Shown piece after piece: positions 18,011 through 27,514 of a stretch of DNA of 64,000 bases (positions are counted from its first letter, which is position 1; each line of letters starts with the position of its first letter). The notes beneath the pieces were generated by a model. It made no database searches and was not told the origin of the DNA. It saw only the letters and a program-made list of their open reading frames with translations. The stretch comes from Flavobacterium zepuense (GTDB taxonomy: Bacteria > Bacteroidota > Bacteroidia > Flavobacteriales > Flavobacteriaceae), in NCBI RefSeq assembly GCF_007097145.1, contig NZ_VJVZ01000006.1, forward strand, positions 213,303 to 277,302, read 5' to 3'. Position numbers and translations under genes: made by a program.

Positions 18011-18520
18011 TCATTTTAAAACCGGAAGCAGCTTTTGCTGCCATATTTCCAGTTTTTGAGTAAACGTTTTAGTAGCATTGGCCCCACTTGGCGATGGCAG
18101 CACATCATATTCTACGTTATTTTTCCTGCCTACATACCTGTCATAATAAGCCGCTGCATTTTTACTGGAAAAGAAAACGTACTTTATTTGTGGATAGGTT
18201 TTATAAAAAGCGTCAAAATTATTAGGCACTTCATTTTTAATATTGCTGTCCAGGCTTCCCTCACGCTCACAATACTGCAATACATCCCATAAGGCAATGT
18301 GGTTATTTACCAGTAAACTTAACTTATCATTATATACATGGGTTAGCTCTTTATTATAAAGAGTGAACAACAAACGCCAAAACTGGTTACCCCGGTTACC
18401 ATAGTATTCCTGTACTTGTAATGATTTTTCTCCCGGCATCGTTCCAAGAATCAATATTTTAGAATTATAATTCACAATAGGTTCAAAAGCTTTTTTCATC
18501 ATTTTATAATTAAAAAACAT
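18011..18520 (-). CDS. Uracil/hypoxanthine-DNA glycosylase family protein
   Basis: This protein has up to 169 residues. In-frame ATGs at 18502 and 18499 are equally possible starts, and the conserved part begins MKKAFEPIV. Motifs of the UDG superfamily are present: ILGTMPGEKSL, YYGNRGNQFWRLL, and LPSPSGANA near the C-terminus. The combination matches DNA-deoxyinosine glycosylases (UDG family 6), which excise hypoxanthine formed by adenine deamination. It should act in base-excision repair in the cytoplasm. No operon partner is visible. Confidence 0.85.
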   Translation of the reverse strand: MFFNYKMMKKAFEPIVNYNSKILILGTMPGEKSLQVQEYYGNRGNQFWRLLFTLYNKELTHVYNDKLSLLVNNHIALWDVLQYCEREGSLDSNIKNEVPNNFDAFYKTYPQIKYVFFSSKNAAAYYDRYVGRKNNVEYDVLPSPSGANATKTFTQKLEIWQQKLLPVLK

Positions 18521-18690
18521 AATTATATAATTACTTAAACTTATTTTAAGTATTCTATAACACAGCGAGTTAAAGTATTGTTACAACAAATTGTTTTATG
18601 ATTTTATTAGCAAGGTGTGGCTTAACCATTATCTAACTTTGATTAAGTTCGAGAGGGAAAATACAAACTAATAATCAATACATAAACATT

Positions 18691-19359
18691 ATGGCAACTA
18701 CCAAAACTACTGCTAAAAGTACAAAAAGTACAGCAGCATCACGAAGTACAGCGGCAAAAACAACTGCGGCTAAATCTACCACTGCAACAAAGGCTACAGC
18801 AGCTAAGAGCACAACAACTAACCGCGGCGTTGTAAAAGCAAAATCTACTGCGGCAGAAGGATTAAAAGAACTATTTATAGACAGCCTTAAAGATATTTAC
18901 TGGGCTGAGAAAGCTTTAGTTAAAGCATTGCCTAAAATGGCTAAAAATGCTACCACCCCTAACCTTATTGAAGGCATAAACAACCATACTGCCGAAACTG
19001 AAGAACAAATTGCACGTTTAGAGCAGGTGTTTACCCTTATTGGTAAAAAGGCTGTGGCAAAAAAATGTGAAGCTATGGATGGCCTTTTAAAAGAAGGTAC
19101 AGATATTATGGAAAGCACTGAGCAGGGCCCGGTACGCGATGCGGGTATCATTGCAGCCTCACAAAAAATTGAGCATTACGAAATTGCTACTTACGGTACA
19201 CTTTGCGCTTTTGCAAAAACATTAGGTTTAGATGAAGTTGCCGATATTCTTCATACAACACTTGAAGAAGAAAAAAGAGCAGACATTACACTTACAGAAG
19301 CCGCTTACAACACCATTAATTTTGATGCTGCTGATGCAGATGATAGTGAGATGGAGTAA
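18691..19359 (+). CDS. YciE/DUF892 ferritin-like protein with basic N-terminal tail
   Basis: This 222-residue protein has a low-complexity A/T/K-rich N-terminus (about residues 1-55, repeated AAKSTTA-type units) resembling histone H1 tails, followed by a DUF892 four-helix ferritin-like domain (ELFIDSLKDIYWAEKALVKA, KIEHYEIATYGTL, LEEEKRADITLTE). Metal-ligand Glu/His residues typical of the fold are present. The tail may bind DNA, and a Dps-like protective role is inference. A TAACTTTG box at 18634-18641 could be the -7 element. It heads a group of stress-type genes leading to Ku and LigD. Confidence 0.87.
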   Translation: MATTKTTAKSTKSTAASRSTAAKTTAAKSTTATKATAAKSTTTNRGVVKAKSTAAEGLKELFIDSLKDIYWAEKALVKALPKMAKNATTPNLIEGINNHTAETEEQIARLEQVFTLIGKKAVAKKCEAMDGLLKEGTDIMESTEQGPVRDAGIIAASQKIEHYEIATYGTLCAFAKTLGLDEVADILHTTLEEEKRADITLTEAAYNTINFDAADADDSEME

Positions 19360-19379
19360 TACAGCAGCATTGTTGAAAG

Positions 19380-19406
19380 ATGGGGTTTATTTAAACCCCA
19401 TTTTTT
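19380..19406 (+). terminator. Rho-independent terminator
   Basis: The perfect stem ATGGGGTTTA / TAAACCCCAT with a 2-nt loop runs into TTTTT, 20 bp after the YciE-family gene. Confidence 0.85.
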
Positions 19407-19443
19407 ATGGACTAATGTTTTCTTTAACCCAACACGTTTAACC

Positions 19444-20100
19444 ATGAAAGAATTCATTAAAAACAACAGCCTGTCTATAGTATTTATAATTCTGTTTGTT
19501 ATAACTCTTGCGGCGCAAATAGTGTTTGGGCACCAGGAATATAATAAAGAATTAATAGATAATGGAGGTGCAGCTGTAAACTTGCAGCAATATCTTACAT
19601 CGGGTCATTTTGTTGAGTCTACTTTTGAGAATTGGGAAAGCGAATTCCTGCAAATGGCTCTTTTTGTAGTGCTTACCATTTTCTTAAAACAAAAAGGATC
19701 ATCTGAGTCTAAAAAATTTGATGGTACCGATGAAGTTGATGAAAAGCCCAATCCAAACAAAGAGGGTACTCCGTGGCCGGTTAAAAAGGGCGGCTTTATT
19801 TTAAAGCTTTACCAAAATTCACTAACCATAGCATTGCTACTATTATTTATTATATCGTTTGTACTTCATTTTTACGGAAGCCTTTCCGACCAAAATGTTG
19901 AAAATAAACTTAAAGGTGAAGCTTTAGAAACCACAGCAAATTATATTACCGATTCACGTTTTTGGTTCGAATCATTCCAAAACTGGCAAAGCGAATTCTT
20001 ATCGGTATTTGCTATAGTAGCTTTATCTATTTATTTAAGGCAACAGGGATCGCCACAATCCAAACCCGTAGATGCCCCGCACGATGAAACCGGCGAATAA
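19444..20100 (+). CDS. DUF6766 membrane protein with internal duplication
   Basis: This 218-residue inner-membrane protein has four hydrophobic segments. Two halves repeat each other: FENWESEFLQMALFVVLTIF then LKQKGSSESK in the first half, and FQNWQSEFLSVFAIVALSIY then LRQQGSPQSK in the second. The halves are joined by a hydrophilic linker rich in D/E/K/P. It matches what I know as DUF6766, function unknown. The location between a ferritin-like gene and the ADH-Ku-LigD genes suggests a stress role. This is context only. Confidence 0.8.
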   Translation: MKEFIKNNSLSIVFIILFVITLAAQIVFGHQEYNKELIDNGGAAVNLQQYLTSGHFVESTFENWESEFLQMALFVVLTIFLKQKGSSESKKFDGTDEVDEKPNPNKEGTPWPVKKGGFILKLYQNSLTIALLLLFIISFVLHFYGSLSDQNVENKLKGEALETTANYITDSRFWFESFQNWQSEFLSVFAIVALSIYLRQQGSPQSKPVDAPHDETGE

Positions 20101-20135
20101 TTATACATTTTATAAACCAAACTAAATACCATTTT

Positions 20136-21293
20136 ATGAAAGCACTTGTATTTCACAAACCAAAAGACGTAAGGGTAGACACCGTTGATGACCCAATTAT
20201 CGAAGAGCCAAGGGACGTCATCCTAAAAGTAACATCTACAGCAATATGCGGATCTGACCTGCATATTTATAACGGTTACATTCCGCAGCCGCACAGTATG
20301 GTTATGGGCCATGAGTTTATGGGTATTGTAGAAGAAGTAGGTAGCGGCGTAAGCAACCTAAGGGTTGGGGACCGTGTAGTGGTGCCCTTCCCTATCTCAT
20401 GCGGCACCTGTCACTTTTGCAACATGAGCCTGCCAACACATTGCGAAAATTCAAACCCGGAAATGTACGGACCAGAAGGCGGATTGGCTAAAGGCAAAGG
20501 CGGCGCATTGTTTGGCTATACCGATCTTTACGGAGGTTATAGCGGTGGCCAGGCTGAGTACGTTAGAGTGCCTTATGCAGATTACGGTCCGCGTAAAATT
20601 TCAGACAACCTTACCGATGACCAGGCCCTGTTTTTAACCGACATTTTCCCTACCGGATGGAGTGCAATAGACTGGGCAGAACTTAAAGGTGGCGAAACTG
20701 TAGTGGTATTTGGTTGTGGCCCGGTAGGCATCATGGCAATGAAATCTGCATGGTTGCGTGGTGCCGGAAGGGTAATTGGTGTAGATATATTAGATTACCG
20801 TTTAGAAAAAGCAAGGCTTGCCGCTAACGCAGAAACTATTAATGGTAAGGATGTAGATGCGGTAGAAGCAATTAGAGCTATGACGGGCGGCTATGGTGCC
20901 GATGTTTGCGTGGATGCTGTGGGTATGGAAGCCGAACATTCGTTTTGGGCAAGTGCAAAAAACCTTATACAAGGCGAAATGGGCACTATGAAAACACTAC
21001 AACGCTGTTTTGATGCCGTGCGCCGTGGCGGTACGGTAACCGTTGTTGGCGTATACGGTACTCCATTTGATAACTTCCCGTTACACCAGTGGTTTGATAA
21101 AGGTATTAAACTTAGGGGCGGCCAGGCGCCGGTGCACAATTACATAGATAACCTTATTAACCTGGTAGAAACCGGCAAGGTAACGCTTGAAGATGTAATA
21201 ACACATACAGTTGCGTTAAGCGATGCCGCAAAAATGTACGACATCTTTAATAACAAAGAAGATAATTGTGTGAAAGTAGTATTAAAACCTTAG
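20136..21293 (+). CDS. Zinc-dependent alcohol/formaldehyde dehydrogenase-like protein
   Basis: This 385-residue medium-chain dehydrogenase has the catalytic zinc motif (ICGSDLHIYNG; VMGHEFMG), the four-cysteine structural zinc lobe (CGTCHFCNMSLPTHC) and a Rossmann NAD(P) site (VVVFGCGPVGIMAMKSA). The long form resembles glutathione-independent formaldehyde dehydrogenases, but substrate is not proven. It follows DUF6766 by 35 bp and is ended by a terminator at 21324, before ku. Confidence 0.9.
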   Translation: MKALVFHKPKDVRVDTVDDPIIEEPRDVILKVTSTAICGSDLHIYNGYIPQPHSMVMGHEFMGIVEEVGSGVSNLRVGDRVVVPFPISCGTCHFCNMSLPTHCENSNPEMYGPEGGLAKGKGGALFGYTDLYGGYSGGQAEYVRVPYADYGPRKISDNLTDDQALFLTDIFPTGWSAIDWAELKGGETVVVFGCGPVGIMAMKSAWLRGAGRVIGVDILDYRLEKARLAANAETINGKDVDAVEAIRAMTGGYGADVCVDAVGMEAEHSFWASAKNLIQGEMGTMKTLQRCFDAVRRGGTVTVVGVYGTPFDNFPLHQWFDKGIKLRGGQAPVHNYIDNLINLVETGKVTLEDVITHTVALSDAAKMYDIFNNKEDNCVKVVLKP

Positions 21294-21323
21294 TTTTCAA
21301 TACATACAATCTCTAACTTTAAT

Positions 21324-21350
21324 AAGCGATAACCATAACGGTTATCGCTT
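21324..21350 (+). terminator. Rho-independent terminator
   Basis: The perfect 11-bp stem AAGCGATAACC / GGTTATCGCTT with a 5-nt loop is followed by TTTTG, and separates the dehydrogenase from ku. Confidence 0.88.
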
Positions 21351-21386
21351 TTGTTGGCTTAATAAAGCCCTAATACAACACAAACT

Positions 21387-22172
21387 ATGAAAGCGATCTG
21401 GAAAGGAAGCATAAGCTTTGGGCTGGTAAACATCCCTATAAAGCTATACAGCGGCACACAAACACACAACATTAACCTGGATATGATTCGCCAAAAAGAC
21501 AAATGCAAAATACAATATGTGCGCGTTTGTAAAAAAGACGGCAAAGAAGTATCATGGGAAGATATTGCTAAAGGCTACCGTAAAGAAAATGGCGATTATA
21601 TTATAATTGACAAGGATGATTTTAATAAGATATCTCCCGAAAAGACTCAAACAATAGACATTTTTGAGTTTATTAAGGAAGAAGAAATTCCATCTAAATA
21701 CTTAGAGAAGCCTTATATAGTAGAGCCTTCTAAAGATGCTAAAAAGGTTTATGCATTATTGAGAGAGGCTCTCAAAAAGTCGCAAAAAGTTGGGCTTTGC
21801 AAATTTGTAATGCGTACTACGCAGCATCTTGGGATACTTAAGGTTGAAGATGATGCCATACTGCTCATCCAGATTCGCTTTAACGATGAATTACGCGATC
21901 CTGAAGAGGCTACGCTCATCCCAACCGATATTAAAATCGCTAAAAAAGAGCTTGATATGGCACTCACCATTATCGACCAGCTTACCGATTCTTTTGACCC
22001 CTCTAAATATAAAGACACTTATAAAGACGAACTAATTAAACTCATTAAGAAAAAAGGTGCTGCCAAACCGGGCGAAAAGGTAGAAACCCCTACCCGTTCC
22101 CGTAAAAAAACTGCCGCTAAAGACGATTTGTTAGAACAGCTTAAGGCCAGCCTTGCTGCCATTAAAAACTAA
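21387..22172 (+). CDS. ku: Bacterial Ku, non-homologous end-joining
   Basis: This 261-residue DNA-end-binding protein starts MKAIWKGSISFGLVNIPIKLY, the diagnostic Ku opening, and contains KDDFNKISPEKTQTIDIFEF and KFVMRTTQHLGIL in the core beta-barrel. The C-terminal tail is lysine-rich (RSRKKTAAKD), as is common for interaction with DNA and LigD. Homodimeric Ku encircles broken ends and recruits LigD for repair. ligD begins 5 bp downstream, so the two form one transcription unit. Confidence 0.95.
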   Translation: MKAIWKGSISFGLVNIPIKLYSGTQTHNINLDMIRQKDKCKIQYVRVCKKDGKEVSWEDIAKGYRKENGDYIIIDKDDFNKISPEKTQTIDIFEFIKEEEIPSKYLEKPYIVEPSKDAKKVYALLREALKKSQKVGLCKFVMRTTQHLGILKVEDDAILLIQIRFNDELRDPEEATLIPTDIKIAKKELDMALTIIDQLTDSFDPSKYKDTYKDELIKLIKKKGAAKPGEKVETPTRSRKKTAAKDDLLEQLKASLAAIKN

Positions 22173-22177
22173 GTGTT

Positions 22178-24862
22178 ATGCCTAAATTATCTGAATATAA
22201 TAAGAAAAGGGATTTTAAAAAAACTGCCGAACCTAAAGGTAAAGTAAAAAAAGGCGGCAAAGAGTTGCATTTTGTAATTCAGAAACATGCGGCCTCCCAC
22301 CTGCATTTTGATTTCAGGCTGGAGATAGATGGTGTACTTGTTAGCTGGGCTGTACCTAAGGGCCCCAGTGCCGATCCATCCGTTAAGCGCCTTGCAATGC
22401 ATGTAGAAGATCACCCAATGGATTATATTAATTTTGAAGGCACTATACCCAAAGGCCAGTATGGTGGCGGCACTGTTATGGTTTGGGATACCGGTACATA
22501 TCTTGCCGAAGGCAGCGATAGTGTTGCTGAAAGCGAAAAACTATTGCGCAAGATGCATGACGAGGGTAATATAAAAGTGGTTATGAGCGGCAAAAAAGTA
22601 AACGGCTCTTACCACTTGGTACACATGCACGGCAAAGACCAGGAATGGCTGCTTATGAAAGCAAAAGATGAATATGCCGATAAGAAAGAATTTGATCAAA
22701 CATCGGTGCTTGCCGGCAGGACGATGGATGATATTGCCGATGATAAAAAATCAGATGTATGGAACAGCAATCGGGATGAAGAAAAGAAGTTAGCGGGTAA
22801 TAAGGATGCTATTCCTGAAGATGTTGGCACAGATAGCAGCTCTCCTTCCTTTACTGCCGATGATGTGGCCGATGCTAAAAAATTAAAAGAATTTCCTGTT
22901 GACTGGCTCCCACAACTCGCAACATTAACCGATGAAGTTTTTGATAATGATGAATGGATTTATGAAACAAAGTATGATGGTTACCGGGCTATAATTCAGG
23001 TTAATGGCGGTAAAGTTAACCTTGTGTCGCGCAATGGTATTTCATTTAATAAAAAATACGCCCCTCTGGTACAAGCTTTTGAAGCTGTTACGAATGACGT
23101 AGTTTTAGACGGCGAGATTGTGGTAGAAGATGATAAAGGTATGAGCCATTTTCAGTGGCTGCAGTATTTTGCCGAAAATCCAGATCGTGGCAAATTAAAA
23201 TGTTATGTGTTTGATATACTTTATTTTAATGGGTTCGACCTTACTTCGCTCAATCTTGTTCAACGTAAAAAAATATTAGAGGCATTGTTGCCGCAATCTG
23301 ATGAGATTATCTATTCAGGACATATTGTTGGCGATGGCAGCAAAGCGCTAAAAAAAGTAGAAAAAGATGGCGGCGAAGGGCTTATTGCTAAAAAGGCAAA
23401 CTCCAAATACCATATCAATAAGCGTAGTAAGGACTGGCTGAAAATCAAAGTTAGCAAAGAGCAGGAAATGGTTATAGGCGGCTTTACAGACCCGCAGGGT
23501 TCAAGAAGCGGTTTTGGGTCGTTATTGCTTGGTTATTACCAGGATGGAGAGTTTATTTACTCCGGTAAAGTGGGCACAGGATTTAACGAAGATTCGTTAA
23601 CAGACATGCACAAAAAACTACTCAAACTGGAGCAAAAAACATCGCCGTTTAAAACTAAGCCAAAAGAACGTGGTGCTCATTTTGTTAAGCCGGAACTGGT
23701 TGCCGAGATTAAATACAGCGAATGGACCGAAACAGGAAGCCTTAGACACCCTGTGTTTATTGCATTACGAACCGATAAAGATCCTAAAGATGTTACACGG
23801 GAGCAAGCCATAGCTAAAGATAAATTAGTTAGCAAAGAAAAGATGAAAAAAGTAACTTTAGATACTAAACTCAAAACTTCAGTAAAAAATACAACTGTAA
23901 AGGAAGAAACTGTAAAAGGATCAAAACCGAAAGTGAAATCTAAAACAACTGTTTCTAAGTCGGTTTCTAAAAAAGGATGGGATAAAACTAAAGCACCGGT
24001 TACCCATCCTGATAAAGTATTCTGGCCTGTTGAGGGCTATACCAAAGGCGACGTAATAAATTATTACGATGAAATGTCGCAGTGGATAATGCCATACATT
24101 AAAGACCGCCCACAATCTATGCGAAGGACGCCGAATGGTATTGATAAAGACGGTTTCTTTCAGAAAAACGTTGCCGATTCAGCTCCGGACTGGGCACAGA
24201 CCGAGAAAATCCATTCTGATTCAACCAAGGAAGATATTGAGTATCTTATTTGTAATGACAAAGAGACCCTTATTTACATGGCAAACCTGGGTTGTATAGA
24301 AATTAATCCGTGGAGCAGCCGAGTAGGCAGCCTTGATAATCCCGACTATATTATTTTTGACCTTGATCCTAACAAAGCATCTTTAAAAGACCTGGTTACC
24401 ACTGCCAATAAAGTAAAAGAAATTTTAGACAGCCTTGGTATTACCGGTTATCTTAAAACATCGGGCGGTAAAGGGCTGCATGTATTTATTCCCATAAAAC
24501 CTAAATACAGTTATGACCAGAGCCGTGATTTTTCACATATTATAAGCCAGGCTGTTAACAGTGCATTGCCGGATATTACCAGCCTTGAGCGGATGCCCAA
24601 AAAACGTATTGGCAAAGTGTACTTAGATTTTTTACAAAATGGCAAAGGTAAAACTATGGCCTGTGCATATTCGCTTCGCCCGCGTGAAGGAGCTACAGCA
24701 AGCACTCCATTAGATTGGGAAGAGCTCAACGAAAAAAAATTCGACCTTAAAAATTACAATATTAAAACCCTGCCAAAACGTGTAAAAGAAAAGGGAGACT
24801 TGTGGGCCAACTTTTTTAAAGATGCAGTAGATTTAAAAGCTATTTTAGATAAGTTATCCTGA
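22178..24862 (+). CDS. ligD: Multidomain DNA ligase D
   Basis: This 894-residue NHEJ enzyme has domains in the order phosphoesterase, ligase, polymerase. The 3'-phosphoesterase is N-terminal (FVIQKHAASHLHFDFRLEID). The ATP-dependent ligase has its adenylated lysine at Lys265 in ETKYDGYRA. The primase-like polymerase occupies about residues 600-894 (VTHPDKVFWPVEGYTKGDV), with metal-binding FDLDP at about 728-730. The linker between ligase and polymerase is lysine/serine-rich. The enzyme processes, fills and seals double-strand breaks bound by Ku, encoded 5 bp upstream. Confidence 0.95.
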   Translation: MPKLSEYNKKRDFKKTAEPKGKVKKGGKELHFVIQKHAASHLHFDFRLEIDGVLVSWAVPKGPSADPSVKRLAMHVEDHPMDYINFEGTIPKGQYGGGTVMVWDTGTYLAEGSDSVAESEKLLRKMHDEGNIKVVMSGKKVNGSYHLVHMHGKDQEWLLMKAKDEYADKKEFDQTSVLAGRTMDDIADDKKSDVWNSNRDEEKKLAGNKDAIPEDVGTDSSSPSFTADDVADAKKLKEFPVDWLPQLATLTDEVFDNDEWIYETKYDGYRAIIQVNGGKVNLVSRNGISFNKKYAPLVQAFEAVTNDVVLDGEIVVEDDKGMSHFQWLQYFAENPDRGKLKCYVFDILYFNGFDLTSLNLVQRKKILEALLPQSDEIIYSGHIVGDGSKALKKVEKDGGEGLIAKKANSKYHINKRSKDWLKIKVSKEQEMVIGGFTDPQGSRSGFGSLLLGYYQDGEFIYSGKVGTGFNEDSLTDMHKKLLKLEQKTSPFKTKPKERGAHFVKPELVAEIKYSEWTETGSLRHPVFIALRTDKDPKDVTREQAIAKDKLVSKEKMKKVTLDTKLKTSVKNTTVKEETVKGSKPKVKSKTTVSKSVSKKGWDKTKAPVTHPDKVFWPVEGYTKGDVINYYDEMSQWIMPYIKDRPQSMRRTPNGIDKDGFFQKNVADSAPDWAQTEKIHSDSTKEDIEYLICNDKETLIYMANLGCIEINPWSSRVGSLDNPDYIIFDLDPNKASLKDLVTTANKVKEILDSLGITGYLKTSGGKGLHVFIPIKPKYSYDQSRDFSHIISQAVNSALPDITSLERMPKKRIGKVYLDFLQNGKGKTMACAYSLRPREGATASTPLDWEELNEKKFDLKNYNIKTLPKRVKEKGDLWANFFKDAVDLKAILDKLS

Positions 24863-24896
24863 TGTAAAGCATTTTTATATATTTGTAAGAAAAGAG

Positions 24897-26102
24897 ATGA
24901 ATTTCTTACGTTTAGCCCCTATTACCTGCATAATTTTATTTGCTTTAGACTACCAAAATGTACAAGCGCAAAATATCTATAAAGAAGATTTTTTAGAGTT
25001 TTGGGAAGACTACAATTCCTACTACGGGTATTTTGATGAAAGCGGTATCGATTGGAATAAAGCCAAAGAAATTTATTTACCTGCAACCGATACCATTAAA
25101 AACAATTACGAGTTTACCTGCTTTTTAGAGCGGGTTGTAAACGAATTTCATAACGGGCATGTATCGTTAAATACAAATTACACAACCTCTAACAGGATTA
25201 TTCCCAGTGGTGCTGATGTGTATGCGGTAAAAAAGGGAAATGCTTATGTAATATCCGATGTCAGGCTAAATTCAATAGCAGAAAAATGCGGGATTAAACC
25301 GGGTATGGAAATAAAGCAATTTAATAATAAACCTATTAATGCACAGCTGGAAAAATTCCTGCCAAAGTCGGCTACTGCCTATACTCCGGCAATGTACGAT
25401 TATGCAATAAATATGCTATTTGCCGGAACTTATGATAAAAAAAGAGAATTTACCGTAAACGAAAACGGTACTTTAAAAACCTATAAGCCAGATGATATTG
25501 AAGTTAAAAACTTTGAAGATCTTATCGAATACAAAATCCTTGATGGAAACATTGGCTATATAAAGATCAATAATTCATTAGGTAACAACAGCCTTATTAC
25601 TGCTTTTGATAAAGCCTTAGATGAATTAATGCAAACCAAAGGCATTGTTTTAGACCTTACCGAAACTCCCGGTGGTGGAAACACTACCGTGGCCCGAGCA
25701 ATTATGGGAAGGTTTACAGACAAAGAACTCCCTTACCAAAAACACGTAATTAATGAGAAAGAATACGGAACTGTGCGCTCCTGGATAGAATATGTAGTAC
25801 CCAGAAAAACAACCTACAAAAATAAAGTTGTGGTTATGGTGGGCCACTGGACAGGCAGTATGGGTGAAGGTATGGCTATAGGATTTGATGCCATGAAGAG
25901 GGCAAAGATAGCCGGCACAAAAATGGCAGGATTAATAGGCGCTATTTACTCTTTTAATATGAAGAATACTAAAATTGGCTTCCAGATTCCGTATGAGAAA
26001 ATGTACCACGTTAATGGTACACCACGGGAAGATTATTTACCGCAATATCTTACAAACAACAGTACCGAAACTTTTACCAAAGCGCTAAAACTTATAAAAT
26101 GA
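24897..26102 (+). CDS. S41-family periplasmic peptidase
   Basis: This 401-residue protein has a signal peptide ending near VQAQN, an N-terminal helical region, a PDZ-like segment (VRLNSIAEKCGIKPGMEI) and a C-terminal tail-specific protease domain (GNIGYIKINN, GIVLDLTETPGGG, GHWTGSMGEGMAIGFDAM, AKIAGTKMAGL). The probable nucleophile is Ser in TGSMGE, with a lysine or nearby acidic partner. It should act in the periplasm or at the cell surface on an unknown protein substrate. A shared terminator separates it from convergent sucD. Confidence 0.88.
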   Translation: MNFLRLAPITCIILFALDYQNVQAQNIYKEDFLEFWEDYNSYYGYFDESGIDWNKAKEIYLPATDTIKNNYEFTCFLERVVNEFHNGHVSLNTNYTTSNRIIPSGADVYAVKKGNAYVISDVRLNSIAEKCGIKPGMEIKQFNNKPINAQLEKFLPKSATAYTPAMYDYAINMLFAGTYDKKREFTVNENGTLKTYKPDDIEVKNFEDLIEYKILDGNIGYIKINNSLGNNSLITAFDKALDELMQTKGIVLDLTETPGGGNTTVARAIMGRFTDKELPYQKHVINEKEYGTVRSWIEYVVPRKTTYKNKVVVMVGHWTGSMGEGMAIGFDAMKRAKIAGTKMAGLIGAIYSFNMKNTKIGFQIPYEKMYHVNGTPREDYLPQYLTNNSTETFTKALKLIK

Positions 26103-26103
26103 T

Positions 26104-26126
26104 AAAAGCCCCAATTTGGGGCTTTT
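26104..26126. terminator. Bidirectional terminator
   Basis: AAAAGCCCCAA / TTTGGGGCTTTT forms a compact hairpin between the convergent S41 peptidase and sucD genes, with A/T tracts on both sides. Confidence 0.88.
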
Positions 26127-26147
26127 ATATATATGATAATTAAAGGA

Positions 26148-27020
26148 TTAACCTAAAATTTCTTTAACTTTTAATCCAATTTCAGCAGGAGAGTCTACAA
26201 CGTGTATACCGTTCTCCCTCATGATGCGTTTTTTAGCTTCGGCTGTATCATCAGACCCGCCAACAATTGCACCGGCATGGCCCATTGTACGGCCTTTAGG
26301 AGCAGTTTCACCAGCTATAAAGCCAACAACCGGTTTCCTGTTTCCATCAGCTTTAACCCATGTGGCAGCATCAGCTTCAAGCTGGCCACCAATTTCACCA
26401 ATCATTATAATGATTTCAGTTTCAGGGTCATTCATAAGTAATTCAACAGCCTCTTTAGTAGTAGTACCAATAATTGGGTCGCCACCAATACCTATAGCTG
26501 TAGTAATACCTAAACCTTGTTTAACAACCTGGTCTGCCGCTTCATAAGTAAGAGTACCTGATTTAGAAACAATACCTACAGTACCTTTTTTAAACACAAA
26601 GCCTGGCATGATACCAACTTTAGCCTCTCCCGGAGTAATAACACCCGGGCAGTTAGGGCCTATAAGGCGGCAATCTTTATCTTTAATATAATCAAAAGCT
26701 TTAATCATATCTGCAACAGGAATACCTTCTGTAATTGTAATAATTACTTTAATACCTGCTTCGGCAGCTTCCATAATTGCATCAGCAGCAAATGCAGGCG
26801 GAACGAATATAATAGTAGTATCTGCACCGGCAATTTCTACTGCATCTTTTACAGTGTTAAAAACAGGGCGGTCTAAGTGCGTAGTACCACCTTTACCAGG
26901 GGTAACACCACCAACAACATTAGTACCATATTCAATCATTTGGGTAGCGTGAAAAGTACCTTCACTGCCTGTAAAACCCTGTACAATTATTTTGGAATCT
27001 TTATTAACTAAAACACTCAT
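26148..27020 (-). CDS. sucD: Succinyl-CoA synthetase subunit alpha
   Basis: This 290-residue TCA-cycle enzyme subunit binds CoA in its N-terminal Rossmann domain ([21 protein letters not shown]). Its phosphorylated histidine lies in the conserved [13 protein letters not shown] near residue 245. Other signatures are [20 protein letters not shown] and [13 protein letters not shown]. It pairs with a beta subunit (SucC) not present in the window. A TATTTTTG box on the minus strand at 27062-27055 is a candidate -7 element, 35 bp upstream of the ATG. Confidence 0.96.
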   Translation of the reverse strand: MSVLVNKDSKIIVQGFTGSEGTFHATQMIEYGTNVVGGVTPGKGGTTHLDRPVFNTVKDAVEIAGADTTIIFVPPAFAADAIMEAAEAGIKVIITITEGIPVADMIKAFDYIKDKDCRLIGPNCPGVITPGEAKVGIMPGFVFKKGTVGIVSKSGTLTYEAADQVVKQGLGITTAIGIGGDPIIGTTTKEAVELLMNDPETEIIIMIGEIGGQLEADAATWVKADGNRKPVVGFIAGETAPKGRTMGHAGAIVGGSDDTAEAKKRIMRENGIHVVDSPAEIGLKVKEILG

Positions 27021-27144
27021 GATATATATTTTATTAATTTTAGTATTAGCGGTACAAAAATAGGTTTTTAACCAATACCTATAAAGGTTTTTTTATTATT
27101 TGTATATCAATTTTGCAGAATTCTCTACCTTATCTTTAAATTTA

Positions 27145-27507
27145 CTAACCGGGATGGCTCATTAAATGCGCTTTAAATAATTTGTCATGTTTAACTTCCC
27201 AAATTACCATAAAATGACCCAGTATCATATCTTCCTGAGGGTTTTCTATAGTCGTAACATGATGTGTATAACGCACAGAAACAATATTGCCCTCTGATAT
27301 TATTTGTTTTATATGAACGTATGATGTTACGTACGATTTTGCAAGTTCCCCGGCAAGGGCAAGTATATCATCTCTGTCAGCCTCAAAATAGCCTTTTGTA
27401 CTGTACCATTCCAGGTTAAAATCTTTATGGATGTATGTTGCCATAATTTGAGGATTATGCAAAGCACCCGATCTGTAATATTCCTGTACAATCTCTTTTG
27501 CTGCCAT
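27145..27507 (-). CDS. NTF2-like (SnoaL-type) protein
   Basis: This 120-residue soluble protein has the cone-shaped NTF2 fold pattern: an N-terminal helix (KEIVQEYYRSGALHN), a FNLEWYSTKGYFEADRDDI segment and a C-terminal beta sheet (NIVSVRYTHHV, GHFMVIWEVKHDKLFKAHL). Members bind small ligands or act as small enzymes, and the ligand cannot be read here. It starts 7 bp after the LpxD-like gene stop, so it is likely co-transcribed with it. Confidence 0.8.
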   Translation of the reverse strand: MAAKEIVQEYYRSGALHNPQIMATYIHKDFNLEWYSTKGYFEADRDDILALAGELAKSYVTSYVHIKQIISEGNIVSVRYTHHVTTIENPQEDMILGHFMVIWEVKHDKLFKAHLMSHPG

Positions 27508-27514
27508 ATCTAAT

